Shown piece after piece: positions 34,936 through 45,468 of a stretch of DNA of 64,000 bases. Position 1 is the first letter of the stretch; each line of letters starts with the position of its first letter. The position numbers were made by a program, and so were the translations under genes. The notes beneath the pieces are model-generated. The model did not search any database. It worked only from the letters and a program-made list of their open reading frames with translations, and was not told where the DNA came from. Source of the stretch: Brucella sp. BE17 (GTDB lineage: Bacteria; Pseudomonadota; Alphaproteobacteria; Rhizobiales; Rhizobiaceae); NCBI RefSeq assembly GCF_039545455.1, contig NZ_CP154468.1, positions 1,432,501 to 1,496,500 of the forward strand, read 5' to 3'.

Positions 34936-36546
34936 GTGAAAGAGATGCGAGCAGATATTCTTGTCGTGGGTGGCGGTGTTGGTGGGGTCGCGGCAGCGCT
35001 TGGCGCTGCGCGGGCCGGCAAACGCGTGATCATGACGGAGGAATACGACTGGATCGGTGGCCAGCTTACGAGCCAGGCCGTGCCATCCGATGAGCATACA
35101 TGGGTCGAGCAGTTCGGCATTACCCGGTCCTATCGAAAGTTGCGCCAGAGTGTGCGCCAGTATTACCGCGACCACTATCCGCTAACCGAAGGTGCCCGCG
35201 CCTGGGACGACCTCAATCCCGGTGCTGGCTGGGTCAGCCGCATTTGTGCCGAGCCGCGCGTCAGCCTCGCCGTCATGGAAAGCATGCTTGCACCCTATAA
35301 AGGCGCCGACCGGTTGACGGTACTGAAACCCTATCGGCCGGTCGCCGCAGACATTGACGGAGACGTTGTCCGTTCCGTTACCGTGCGCCACCGTGACAGC
35401 GGTGCCGAGATCGTGATTACCGCCGAATACATTCTCGATGCCACCGAACTTGGCGATCTGTTGCCGATGACCGGCACCGAATATGCCAAGGGTTTCGAGG
35501 CTCAATCCGATACCGGCGAGCCCAGCGCCCCGTCAGAGGCGCAGCCGGACAATGTCCAGGCCGTGTCGATCTGCTTTGCAATCGACCACGTGGATGGCGA
35601 CCAGACGATCGACAAGCCTCAAAACTATGACTACTGGAAACAATACCAGCCGCATTTCTGGGGTGGTCCGATGCTGGGCTTTACCGCGCCGCACCCGCGC
35701 ACACTGGAGCACACGACCCGGTCCTTTACCCCCAACCCCGACGATGATCCACTTCTCGTCGATGCCGACCAGCGCAAGGGTGGTGGTGACGAGAACCTCT
35801 GGATTTTCCGGCGCATCGCCGCCCGCAAGAACTTCAACCCCGGCTTCTACCAGTCAGACATCTGCCTCGTGAACTGGCCTATGATCGACTACCTGGACGG
35901 CACCATCATCGATGTGTCCGAGGAGGAAAAGGCGAGGCACTTGAAGTCCGCAGCCGATTTATCCTATTCGGTTTTCTACTGGCTGCAGACGGAAGCACCG
36001 CGCCTCGATGGTGGCCAGGGCTATCGGGGCCTGCGCCTGCGTGGCGACATTACCGGCACCGAGCATGGGCTCGCCATGGCGCCCTATATACGCGAAAGCA
36101 GGCGCATCAAGCCGGTCACCCGCATCGTCGAACAGGATCTGTCCTATACAGTTCGGGGCGAGAAGGGCGCAGTTCATTACCGTGACAGCATCGGCATAGG
36201 CATGTACCGCATCGACCTGCACCCATCGACTGGTGGCGACAACTATGTAGACGTGCCGTCGTGCCCGTTCGAAATTCCGCTTGGCGCACTCCTGCCTCAA
36301 CGGATGAAGAACCTCATCCCGGCCGGCAAGAACATCGGCACGACCCATATCACCAATGGCTGCTACCGCCTGCATCCGGTCGAATGGAATATCGGCGAAG
36401 TTGCAGGAATGCTGGCCGCCTTCAGTCTCGAAAAACGCCTGACGCCGCATCAGGTGCAGGCCGACGACAAGCACCTTCACGACTTTCAGGCAGCTCTGAC
36501 CCGCGAGGGCATTGAAATACGCTGGCCCGAGATCGGGGCCTATTAA
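34936..36546 (+). CDS. FAD-dependent oxidoreductase (FAD_oxidored family)
   Basis: A 536-residue flavoprotein with the dinucleotide-binding start ADILVVGGGVGGVAAALGAA and a glutamate after the second strand (TEEYDWIGGQ). The C-terminal FAD contact region includes NLIPAGKNIGTTHITNGCYR. This family accompanies sugar transport operons in many Rhizobiales, but the reaction is not established. GTG 34936 or ATG 34945 can be the start. It lies between the LacI gene and the sugar binding-protein gene, which follows after 123 bases. Confidence 0.83.
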   Translation: MKEMRADILVVGGGVGGVAAALGAARAGKRVIMTEEYDWIGGQLTSQAVPSDEHTWVEQFGITRSYRKLRQSVRQYYRDHYPLTEGARAWDDLNPGAGWVSRICAEPRVSLAVMESMLAPYKGADRLTVLKPYRPVAADIDGDVVRSVTVRHRDSGAEIVITAEYILDATELGDLLPMTGTEYAKGFEAQSDTGEPSAPSEAQPDNVQAVSICFAIDHVDGDQTIDKPQNYDYWKQYQPHFWGGPMLGFTAPHPRTLEHTTRSFTPNPDDDPLLVDADQRKGGGDENLWIFRRIAARKNFNPGFYQSDICLVNWPMIDYLDGTIIDVSEEEKARHLKSAADLSYSVFYWLQTEAPRLDGGQGYRGLRLRGDITGTEHGLAMAPYIRESRRIKPVTRIVEQDLSYTVRGEKGAVHYRDSIGIGMYRIDLHPSTGGDNYVDVPSCPFEIPLGALLPQRMKNLIPAGKNIGTTHITNGCYRLHPVEWNIGEVAGMLAAFSLEKRLTPHQVQADDKHLHDFQAALTREGIEIRWPEIGAY

Positions 36547-36669
36547 TGAGGCTAAACTGAAATTCGTATCACTTCCGAGGAAGGCTTGGATAGAGTTTCA
36601 GCTTCAAAGCCACAACATTAGGACGAGATACCATTTGAGATCGAACCCATCTTTGGAGGAGGACTGGGA

Positions 36670-37932
36670 ATGCCCTATCACCGGACTTTAAAATCGACTG
36701 TCTTCGCATTGGCTTTTCTGGGACTGAGCGGCATTGCTCAGGCGCAGGACGCCGTGAATCTGCGAATGACCATCTGGAGTGCCAACGAGGCACATCTGAA
36801 ACTGTTCAACGAGATCGCCGCCGACTTCAAGAAAGAGCATCCGAACGTAACCGTGACCTACGAGTCGCTACCGTTCGATACCTATTCGACTGCCCTGACC
36901 ACTCAGATTGCTGGTGGCAACGCCCCCGACATGGCCTGGATCTTCGAGACCTCCGCCTATGACTTCGTCAAGTCGGGAGCGCTTTATCCGCTGACCGACA
37001 CGCTGAAGGCGGCCGAGGCTTATAACCTCGAGGAGGTCAGCACCGGTGCAATTGAGCGCTGGACGCAGGACGGTGTGCTCTATGCCTATCCGTTCTCGAC
37101 TTCACCATTTGCAATGTTCGTCAACAACGATGTCATCAAGGCTGCCGATGCTAAAACGCCGGCCGAGATGATCGCGAGCGATGAATGGATCTGGGATAAC
37201 GCCATCGCCACCGCATCGGCCGTCGGAAAATCCGGCAAGGGCGGTCTGGTTGTACGCGATTTCAACTATCAGAACTGGCAGTACCTGACCTCGATTTGGA
37301 ACGGTTGGGGTGCATCGCCCTGGAGCGAGGACGGCAAGACCTGCAGTATGGCCGAAAAGCCGATGGTGGACGCCCTGTCGTTCATCCACGACGCCATCTT
37401 CACCAGCAAGGCGATGCCCGGCCCCGGAGAGACGGTCGATTTCTTCGCTGGCGACGCGGCAATGACCATCACCCAGATCAGCCGCGCCTCGCTGCTGCCT
37501 GAGGACAAGTCATTCTCTTGGGACATCGTGCCGCTGCCGAAGGGGCCAGCCGGTGAATATGCGCTGATCGGCCAGGCGGGCATCGGCGTCATGCAGTCGG
37601 GTAAGAATGCCAAGACCGCCGCGGAGTTCGTCGCCTACATGACCAACCCGGAAAATTCGGCGAAACTGAGCCAGTTCTTCCCATCGGCACGCAAGTCCCT
37701 GCTGAATGCCGAGGTGCTGAAGAAGACAAATCCGCTGCTGAGCCTTGAGCAGATTGAAAATGTGGTGATCGCTGGCATCGCTACCGGCAAGGTCATGCCG
37801 GGGCATAGCGGCTTTGCCCAGATACAGCAGGCTGTCCGCTCGAACCTCGACGCCATCTGGCGCCCGCAAGCGGACGTGCCGGCCACCTTGCAGAAGATCT
37901 GCGGCCAGATCGGCCCGTTGCTGAAGCGCTGA
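36670..37932 (+). CDS. CUT1-type sugar ABC transporter binding protein
   Basis: A 420-residue family 1 solute-binding protein. The signal peptide is about residues 1-25 (ending SGIAQAQD). The mature part begins VNLRMTIWSANEAHLKLFNE and includes VTVTYESLPFDTYSTALTTQ and GGNAPDMAWIFETSAYDFV. Proteins of this kind bind oligosaccharides or glycerol-3-phosphate. ATG 36670 follows GGAGGAGGACTGGGA, a strong ribosome site fitting high expression. Confidence 0.92.
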   Translation: MPYHRTLKSTVFALAFLGLSGIAQAQDAVNLRMTIWSANEAHLKLFNEIAADFKKEHPNVTVTYESLPFDTYSTALTTQIAGGNAPDMAWIFETSAYDFVKSGALYPLTDTLKAAEAYNLEEVSTGAIERWTQDGVLYAYPFSTSPFAMFVNNDVIKAADAKTPAEMIASDEWIWDNAIATASAVGKSGKGGLVVRDFNYQNWQYLTSIWNGWGASPWSEDGKTCSMAEKPMVDALSFIHDAIFTSKAMPGPGETVDFFAGDAAMTITQISRASLLPEDKSFSWDIVPLPKGPAGEYALIGQAGIGVMQSGKNAKTAAEFVAYMTNPENSAKLSQFFPSARKSLLNAEVLKKTNPLLSLEQIENVVIAGIATGKVMPGHSGFAQIQQAVRSNLDAIWRPQADVPATLQKICGQIGPLLKR

Positions 37933-37942
37933 GGAGATCGTC

Positions 37943-38875
37943 ATGGCTGTCGCGCACCATCATCAATCGTCGAGGACTGGCGCACCATCGTCATACTGGA
38001 CAATCGCGCGGCGCGACAGCCTCGCTGGCTTCTTGTTCATTGCGCCGCAACTGATCGGCATCATCACCTTCGTTCTGGTGCCGCTCGGCCTGGTGTTCTG
38101 GTATTCGCTGCATGAGTGGAACGTGCTGGCCAACACCTTTACCTTCACCGGCAGCCAAAACTACAAGATGGTGATCGAGGATACCAATCTGCTCGAGGTA
38201 CTCGGCGCCACGGCGATCTTTTCGGCGGGCCTCGTCGTGCTCAACATGTCGTTGGCGCTGCTGCTCGCCGTCCTGCTCAACCAGAAGCTCGCGGGCATTG
38301 CCTTCTTCCGAACGCTGTTCTTTTCCCCGGTCGTGGTTTCGCTCGTCGCCTGGACGATCGTCTGGGGGTTTCTCCTGCAGAAGAACGGCGGCATCAACGG
38401 CATGCTGCTGATGCTCGGCGTCGAGGGCCCTAACTGGCTGCGCGAGGACGTGACCGCGATGATCTCGGTCATCGTCGTTCAGGTATTCAAGAATGTCGGC
38501 CTCAACATGATCCTGTTTCTTGCCGCCCTGCAGGGTGTGCCGAAGGAACTCTATGAGGCTGCCCGCATCGATGGTGCTCCGGCCTTCAAGCAGTTCCGCC
38601 GGATCACCCTGCCGCTGATCAGCCCGACCATCCTGCTGACCTCGATCATTACCATTGTCGGTTCGCTGCAGGTGTTTGCGCAGATCGCAGTGCTCACCCA
38701 GGGCGGGCCGGGTCTCTCTACCACAGTGCTTGTTTATTACCTCTACCAGCAGGCCTTCCAGTTCCATTATTTCGGTTACGGCTCGACACTGTCCATCCTG
38801 CTCTTTGTGATCGTCGCCTTTCTGACCTTCGCCCAGTGGCAGATGCGCAAGAGGATCGTGTTCTATGAAAACTGA
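37943..38875 (+). CDS. CUT1-type sugar ABC transporter permease (MalF/UgpA-like)
   Basis: A 310-residue permease with six hydrophobic segments, starting with a hydrophilic His/Ser-rich tail. The family EAA loop is YEAARIDGAPAFKQFRRITL. It starts 10 bases after the binding-protein gene and overlaps the next permease by 11 bases, so translation is coupled. An opposite-strand frame over the same bases is a shadow. Confidence 0.93.
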   Translation: MAVAHHHQSSRTGAPSSYWTIARRDSLAGFLFIAPQLIGIITFVLVPLGLVFWYSLHEWNVLANTFTFTGSQNYKMVIEDTNLLEVLGATAIFSAGLVVLNMSLALLLAVLLNQKLAGIAFFRTLFFSPVVVSLVAWTIVWGFLLQKNGGINGMLLMLGVEGPNWLREDVTAMISVIVVQVFKNVGLNMILFLAALQGVPKELYEAARIDGAPAFKQFRRITLPLISPTILLTSIITIVGSLQVFAQIAVLTQGGPGLSTTVLVYYLYQQAFQFHYFGYGSTLSILLFVIVAFLTFAQWQMRKRIVFYEN

Positions 38876-39707
38876 TTTTTCCCCTCGTGTGCGGGTGGCG
38901 CTCTACGGGCTGATGTGCGTGCTGCTGATTCCGTTCGTTTTTCCGACCTGGTGGATGGTAACTTCGTCGATCAAGCCCATCAGCGACATCTTTGCGTTCC
39001 CCCCGCAACTGTTCCCGCAAAATTATGACTGGACGACCTATTCCAAGGTGTTCGAGCTGCAGCCCTTCGTGCAGCAGTACTGGAATTCGGCTTATATCGC
39101 GGCTGTCGTAACCATCGGTACGATGATCGTGTCGTCCATGGCCGGCTACGCCTTTGCACGGATCAGGTTTCCCTATGCCGACACGATCTTCATGATCGTT
39201 CTGCTCGGCCTCCTGATCCCGTCCGAGGTGACAATTGTGCCGTTGTTCCAGATGTTCCTGAAGGCCGGAATGGTCAACACCCATTGGCCATTGATTCTGG
39301 TGCCGATCTTCGGCGCACCGAGCGTGTTCGCAACCTTCGTGATGCGGCAGTTCTTCGTGACGCTACCGGCGGAGCTCGAGGAAGCCGCGCGGGTCGATGG
39401 TCTCGGCCGCTTCAAGATATTCCGAAAGATCGCACTACCGCTGGCAAAACCGGCCTTGGCATCGGTGGCGATCTTCACCTTCCTGCACTCGTGGAACCTG
39501 TTCCTCGAACCAATCGTATTCCTATCAAGCGCCGAAAAATTCACCCTGCCACAGGCGTTGACGCAATACACCGACGCCTATGGCGGGCCGATGTGGAACA
39601 TCCAGCTCGCTGCGGCCACCCTGACGGCCTTGCCTGTTCTAATCGTCTTCATCATCGCACAAAAACAGTTCGTCGAGGGGCTGGCGCATACCGGCCTGAA
39701 GGGCTGA
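38865..39707 (+). CDS. CUT1-type sugar ABC transporter permease (MalG/UgpE-like)
   Basis: A 280-residue partner permease. Its N-terminal helix includes [19 protein letters not shown] and the EAA loop is [20 protein letters not shown]. The overlap with the preceding permease and the 16-base gap to the ATPase gene confirm one operon. Confidence 0.93.
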   Translation: MKTDFSPRVRVALYGLMCVLLIPFVFPTWWMVTSSIKPISDIFAFPPQLFPQNYDWTTYSKVFELQPFVQQYWNSAYIAAVVTIGTMIVSSMAGYAFARIRFPYADTIFMIVLLGLLIPSEVTIVPLFQMFLKAGMVNTHWPLILVPIFGAPSVFATFVMRQFFVTLPAELEEAARVDGLGRFKIFRKIALPLAKPALASVAIFTFLHSWNLFLEPIVFLSSAEKFTLPQALTQYTDAYGGPMWNIQLAAATLTALPVLIVFIIAQKQFVEGLAHTGLKG

Positions 39708-39723
39708 ACAACGGGATCCTATT

Positions 39724-40776
<1,053 letters not shown>

Positions 40777-40819
40777 GTCAGCGAATTTAACGACACTCGA
40801 AAGAGGAACAATAGTCCGA

Positions 40820-41005
40820 GTTCTCTATCCTGGCCGCACCCGCCATTTCCACTTCAAGGTCCAGCGTTCCGGCGGACGTGTCCTCACAACTCAGCTGTAT
40901 TTCCCCGGCGAGAACAGAAATGACGGCGACCAGCTGTTTGACCCGAAGCTTCTAATTGGAATAAATGATACGGCGACGGTAAGTTCGTTCAGTTTGATTT
41001 CGTAG
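40820..41005 (+). pseudogene. C-terminal relic of an intradiol ring-cleavage dioxygenase
   Basis: About 55 codons read YPGRTRHFHFKVQRSGGRVL, then TTQLYFPGENRNDGDQLFDP, the metal-ligand and tail pattern of catechol/hydroxyquinol-type dioxygenases. There is no start or N-terminal domain, and the frame fuses upstream to the end of the ATPase gene in another register. The parent gene was lost, presumably when the IS elements to the right arrived. Confidence 0.55.
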
Positions 41006-41049
41006 TCTGAATGGAGCGGCGCGGTAGGATGGCAAGCTTTTCTTCAGCT

Positions 41050-41352
41050 GGTCAACTAAAGAACGGCTTACTATCGATGGCGGCCAACCCAATCGCATTG
41101 CCATCCTGCAATGCGGCAAAGAAAACAGGCTGAAAACACTCTGGCCATCCCATCACGATCCGCTCGAGCAGATATATGAACAACACGTTTGAGCAGGATC
41201 ATCGCCGCGTCAACCAGCGGATACCTTCCTTGCTGGGTTTCAAGTCAGAAGCCGCTGCCAATATCACATCCGCTGGCATTGAGCGCATTGACATGATGCG
41301 AGAGCAGCAAGGCATCTTCGTAAGCGTTCGCTGCGTTGCACATGTTTCTTAG
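41050..41352 (+). mobile_element. IS6-family transposase relic (3' part)
   Basis: The stretch from about 41050 reads LTIDGGQPNRIAILQCGKEN in one frame, and from ATG 41176 MNNTFEQDHRRVNQRIPSLL then GFKSEAAANITSAGIERIDM in another, up to TAG at 41352. Together these match the C-terminal third of IS6-family transposases (DDE glutamate region EQDHR). A frameshift near 41170 and loss of the 5' part make it dead. Its end overlaps the last bases of the IS66 relic. Confidence 0.75.
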
Positions 41353-41915
41353 CTTGACGTATTAAAGTTCCATGGGAGCAGGTCGTCGAGGCAGCTTTGG
41401 GGATGCCGGGCTGCGATATCAGTGAGTGTTTCTTTGAGATAAGCAAAGGGGTCGACATCGTTGATTTTGCAGGTTTCGATCAGCGAAGCGATGCGGCCCC
41501 AAGCGATGCCGCCTTCGTCGTGACCTGCAAAGAGCGCATTCTTGCGATTGAGAGCGATAGGCCGGATGAGGTTTTCAACCCTGTTGGAGTCGATCTCTAC
41601 GCGACCATCCGTTAAGAAGGTTTGCAGGCCTTCCCATTGGTTATGGATATAGGTGAGCTTTTCTCCCAGACGGGATTTGGCGGATACCTTGCAACGCTGT
41701 GTCTGAAGCCATTCACCGAAGGCGGCGACCAGGGGCGCGGTGCGGGTCTGGCGGGCAGACAGGCGCTGGCCAGGTGAGATGCCGCGTATATCAGCCTCGA
41801 TAGCGTAGAACTCCGCAATCCGGCGCAGGCCTTCGGCGGCGATTTCAGAGCCGTCGCGGTCGAAGACCTCCTTCAGCTTGCGCCCAGCAATAGGCCACCC
41901 GAATGGGACTGCCAC
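41349..41915 (-). pseudogene. IS66 TnpC C-terminal part in shifted frame
   Basis: 188 codons continuing the transposase after a frameshift: GRKLKEVFDRDGSEIAAEGL, then GLQTFLTDGRVEIDSNRVEN with the catalytic Glu, RKNALFAGHDEGG and the C-terminus LDDLLPWNF. The apparent ATG at 41915 is fortuitous. Inactive without the upstream half. Confidence 0.75.
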
Positions 41916-42726
41916 CCTTTCGAGAAGGTTTGGTCAGCCGATTGTACCCCTGATAGCCATCGACCTGCAGAATGCCGTCAAAACCGCTCAGGAAGACTTC
42001 GGCATTCTCGCCCGCGCGACCTGGGGCGTAGAAATAGACTACACCCGGCGGGTCCTCGCCGCCCCATGGCCTGTCATCGCGGGCCAGTGCCCACAAATAT
42101 CCGTTCTTCGTTGTCCCACGCCCCGGATCCAGCACCGGGGCGGTGGTTTCATCCATAAACAGCTTGCCAGACCGCTTCAGATGAGCGGCCAGTCGGTCGA
42201 CCACCGGTTTCAGGTGGAACGCAGCCTTGCCGACCCAATCAGCCAGAACGGCGCGGTGCAGATCAAGGCCTGCCCGTGCCAGTATTTGGCTCTGGCGATA
42301 CAATGGCAAATGATCCGCATACTTGCTGACCAGGACATGGGCCAGCGTTGCTTCCGTGGGCAGACCACCGGAGATCAGGTGCGCCGAAGCACCAGCCGTC
42401 AGACGAATGACCACTGCGCCTACCACGATTTCCGGGCGCGAGGGAACATCAACATCAATGCACGCTGACCTAGTGGTCGACCCAACCATTAAGGTTGCAA
42501 ACTCCACCGGATCCTCTGGCGCAGGCAACACAAGCTGCCCCTTTTTCGCAAGAGTCCGCCACGTCGATACATGATTTGCAAGCAAACCGTGCCAACGCGC
42601 AACAGAACTCACCGTAGCGCCAGGCAGCAGCGTCTCTGCTACAATCCGCGCCTTCACCTCATCCGGCCACTTTCGGTTCCCGCAGCTCCCGCCACCAACT
42701 CGTAGAACCTCCAATGGAGTGTCCAT
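41845..42726 (-). pseudogene. IS66 TnpA-TnpC fusion fragment
   Basis: The first ~112 residues match the IS66 accessory protein TnpA (RKWPDEVKARIVAETLLPGA and PEIVVGAVVIRL). From HLISGGLPTEATLAHVLVSK onward the sequence is the transposase TnpC, with LFMDETTAPVLDPG (first Asp) and ILQVDGYQGY (second Asp). The junction implies a deletion of tnpB and the N-terminal part of tnpC that kept the frame. The frame is then lost near 41890-41905 and the C-terminal part continues in the next feature. Confidence 0.75.
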
Positions 42727-42848
42727 GGAGAAACTCCGTCCTAATTATCTCAAAAGACTAATGCGACAATCAGAACCGTAATTGGAAGGTGAGGATCAGC
42801 GTACGCTTACCATCTTTGCATCAATGAAATCAGACTTATCGTCAGCAA

Positions 42849-44156
42849 TTACCTCTCTCTTCCTGCCTGGAGTTGTTCAAAGGCAATCTGCAATTTCGCG
42901 CCGATCATCGAAAAGGGTTCGGGCGGTATCCAGCTAGGACCGGCCATACTCTGTCGGTCCGTGAGCAACTGAGATTCCACGCCTGAAGCCAGCTCTGCAA
43001 GGAGTCTCCCCTGGCTCGTACCACGAAGCACGCCGGCACCACCACAGCCGACCGAGACAAACATCCCTGGGCGTGCTTCACCAAAATAGAAACCACCATT
43101 GTGTGTGACTGCTGTAAATCCGCCCCATACAAACTCAAATTCATGATTTCGCATATGGGGGAATCGATTTCGATAAAGATCAGTCAGCATTGCCCGCGCT
43201 TTTTTGGGGTCAAGCTCGTTCTCGTAAGAATCTCCGCTCCGAATGAGCAATCGTCTGTTCGTCTTTCTCATGGTGGTGCCCATACGGTGAGCGGGGAGTA
43301 TGCCCCACTTGGGTTCTTCACCTAAGCGTGCCAACTCACTATCATCCAATTCAGGCGTGAAAGCGCCATATGTCAGGATGCCTATCATCCGGTTGCGAAC
43401 AATCCCCAATTCCCGAGCGTGCAGGTTGTTCGTGATAAATACACGATCAGCAATGAAATCACCCTCGTTCGTCTGGACGCGGAACGGTGAACTCTTTGAT
43501 ACGGACTGAACGACGATGTTCTCAACCAAATGCACTGACGAGGGAAGATTGTCTGCCAGTCCTCTGTGCAACGCTGCGGGCTGGATAAGAACTTTCGTTA
43601 GTGACTCCAGCCCGTATCGATAGTAGTCGCTGCCAATAATGCTTGTCAGTTCGCTCTGCGAGTATTCCCGAGGGTTCATACCCCATTTAAGGTAGGTGGA
43701 AACTGTAGCCCGAGCGCTCTTTTCGACGCGCGGGGTCGCTGCAGCGGTGATTGCCAATGGGTTTTCGTCCCAATCGCAATTAATCGCGTAACGATCAACG
43801 TGCATTTTCAGCTCATCCAGACCAGCCTGAACAATGTTCATCTGTCGTGCGGCCCAATCCTCGGCGAAACCCTCAGCATTTGCACTGGGTTCACCCGGAT
43901 TGATCAACAAGAAGCCAGAATTTCGGCCTGAAGCGCCCTCGCCAATAGTTGAGGCTTCCAGCAAGAGTATCGGCTCATCGGGATGAAGCTCAGCGAGACG
44001 CCGTGCGGTGGCAAGGCCAGTGTACCCAGCTCCGATAACGATGTTTCGAAACCGCCGGGAGGTTGGGAGAAGCGTTTTTGTGACTCTTGATGGCAAGAGC
44101 GCGTTCCAGCCTGATCCGGACTTGTATTTGGGTGCCATCTTCAACGTTTTCTCCAA
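42849..44156 (-). CDS. DAO-family FAD oxidoreductase (gamma-glutamylputrescine oxidase-like)
   Basis: A 435-residue amine/amino-acid oxidase. FAD-binding is in RNIVIGAGYTGLATARRLAE, followed by LLEASTIGEGASGRNSGFLL, the DAO/PuuB-type covalent or tight FAD site. The C-terminal flavin contact is in FVSVGCGGAGVLRGTSQGRL. It probably deaminates a secondary or primary amine released from the imported compound. Start could be ATG 44156 or 44138. It is last in the leftward operon, 91 bases after the M20 hydrolase gene. Confidence 0.87.
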   Translation of the reverse strand: MEKTLKMAPKYKSGSGWNALLPSRVTKTLLPTSRRFRNIVIGAGYTGLATARRLAELHPDEPILLLEASTIGEGASGRNSGFLLINPGEPSANAEGFAEDWAARQMNIVQAGLDELKMHVDRYAINCDWDENPLAITAAATPRVEKSARATVSTYLKWGMNPREYSQSELTSIIGSDYYRYGLESLTKVLIQPAALHRGLADNLPSSVHLVENIVVQSVSKSSPFRVQTNEGDFIADRVFITNNLHARELGIVRNRMIGILTYGAFTPELDDSELARLGEEPKWGILPAHRMGTTMRKTNRRLLIRSGDSYENELDPKKARAMLTDLYRNRFPHMRNHEFEFVWGGFTAVTHNGGFYFGEARPGMFVSVGCGGAGVLRGTSQGRLLAELASGVESQLLTDRQSMAGPSWIPPEPFSMIGAKLQIAFEQLQAGRER

Positions 44157-44247
44157 TATCTATGGCCGCAGGCATAATCAGACATGCCGAGCCAATTCGG
44201 ACGCTTGCTTGTCTGCAAATGGACGGTGTTCTTGTCTCGCTACACAA

Positions 44248-45402
44248 TCATCCGACAATGTTGCGGATGGTTTGCATAAAAATACGAGCGCCAACGTCAA
44301 TCAGTGCATCTGGATAGTCGTAATCCGGGTTATGCAGACCCGAATGCCCTTCCCCTGCCCCAAGGAAAAACATTGCTGACGGTGCCACGCTTCTGAAAAG
44401 ACCAAAATCTTCTCCCGGTCGTATCGGAAGAATATCCTTCCTTTCACCATGCTCAATTCCAAGCTCATCCAACGCCTCACGGAGAGCCGCAACTGGCTCC
44501 GCTGCATTGAAACACTGGCGGAATATCTGATGGTATGACACGCGAGCCTCAAGAACTGCGGCCTTTGCCTGCTCCTGCACAAGCTCTTCGGTCGCCGCCA
44601 TCAACTCATCCATTTTCTCGTCAGTCATGGTGCGCAGGGTGACCCAGATTTCACCATGGCCCGGACTGATCCCAAAATTTTCGTCGCCAATGAAAGCATG
44701 TGTGACCGTCGCCTGGCGGAAGTCCTCATTCACAACAGTTCCATTACCCACTGCGGACAGTGCGCCAAGCAGTCGTGCGATTGCCAACGTTGGTGCGATA
44801 CCCTCCTCAGGCGACGCTGCGTGGGCTGTCTTACCCGAGAACGTAATTTTCATGCCGCGCGTTGCACAATTCACAGCACCATCCTTGAGCGCAACAAACC
44901 CCAAAGGCAGTCCAGGAAAATTATGCTGCGAAAGCACCATATCGGGTGCGATGGATGCAAATTTTGGGTCAGCAATCACTGCCGCAGCACCTGCACCGTT
45001 CTCCTCAGAAGGTTGAAACAGCAAAACAACCCGGCCCCGCGCAGGGCGGTTCTCACCAAGTCCAACGCCCAGTGCAACAAGAGTAGCGCTGTGCCCATCG
45101 TGACCGCAAAGATGGCCTTTTCCTGGGATTTCCGATCGGTAATGCAGTTCGGAAATTTCCTGTATAGGAAGCGCGTCCAGTTCTGAGCGGATCATCACCG
45201 TCGGCCCCTCTTGCAGCCCTCGGTAAACTGCAGCTACACCGTGGCCACCCAACCCGGAAATTATTTCATCAGCACCGGTTTTCCTCAACTGTGAAACGAT
45301 CGCGTCCGCTGTCTCAGCCTCCTCGCCTGAGACTTCAGGTCGGCGGTGCAACGCGTGGCGAAACGCAACAATATCGGATAACTGATCGGCATTTAAAAAC
45401 AT
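44248..45402 (-). CDS. M20-family amidohydrolase (hippurate/indole-acetyl-amino-acid hydrolase type)
   Basis: A 384-residue metal-dependent amide hydrolase. Metal-site motifs are GHLCGHDGHSATLVALGVGL, FQPSEENGAGA and SQHNFPGLPLG; the C-terminal ligand region includes LGAGEGHSGLHNPDYDYP. It cleaves N-acyl amino acids or similar conjugates in the cytoplasm. ATG 45402 follows AGGGAACC. It lies 66 bases after the ATPase gene, in line with an operon for uptake and hydrolysis of an N-substituted amino acid. Confidence 0.92.
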   Translation of the reverse strand: MFLNADQLSDIVAFRHALHRRPEVSGEEAETADAIVSQLRKTGADEIISGLGGHGVAAVYRGLQEGPTVMIRSELDALPIQEISELHYRSEIPGKGHLCGHDGHSATLVALGVGLGENRPARGRVVLLFQPSEENGAGAAAVIADPKFASIAPDMVLSQHNFPGLPLGFVALKDGAVNCATRGMKITFSGKTAHAASPEEGIAPTLAIARLLGALSAVGNGTVVNEDFRQATVTHAFIGDENFGISPGHGEIWVTLRTMTDEKMDELMAATEELVQEQAKAAVLEARVSYHQIFRQCFNAAEPVAALREALDELGIEHGERKDILPIRPGEDFGLFRSVAPSAMFFLGAGEGHSGLHNPDYDYPDALIDVGARIFMQTIRNIVG

Positions 45403-45468
45403 GATGGTTCCCTGCTTCAATGAAGCTGCATCCAAAAGTCGGACCGTGATGTGATGTTCGGGCGTCGT

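Larger units (their letters stand above)
41349..42810 (-). mobile_element. IS66-family element, internally deleted and frameshifted
   Basis: Transposase-type coding runs leftward from 42726 to 41349. The right terminal repeat is probably GTAAGCGTACGCTGATC read inward from 42810. No matching left repeat is visible next to 41349, where an IS6 relic abuts. A normal IS66 carries tnpA, tnpB and tnpC; here tnpB and the first part of tnpC are missing. Confidence 0.8.

Noticed and set aside
37991-38767. Minus-strand frame of 258 codons over the sugar permease
   Set aside because: Extremely charged, repetitive composition typical of antisense to membrane-helix codons.
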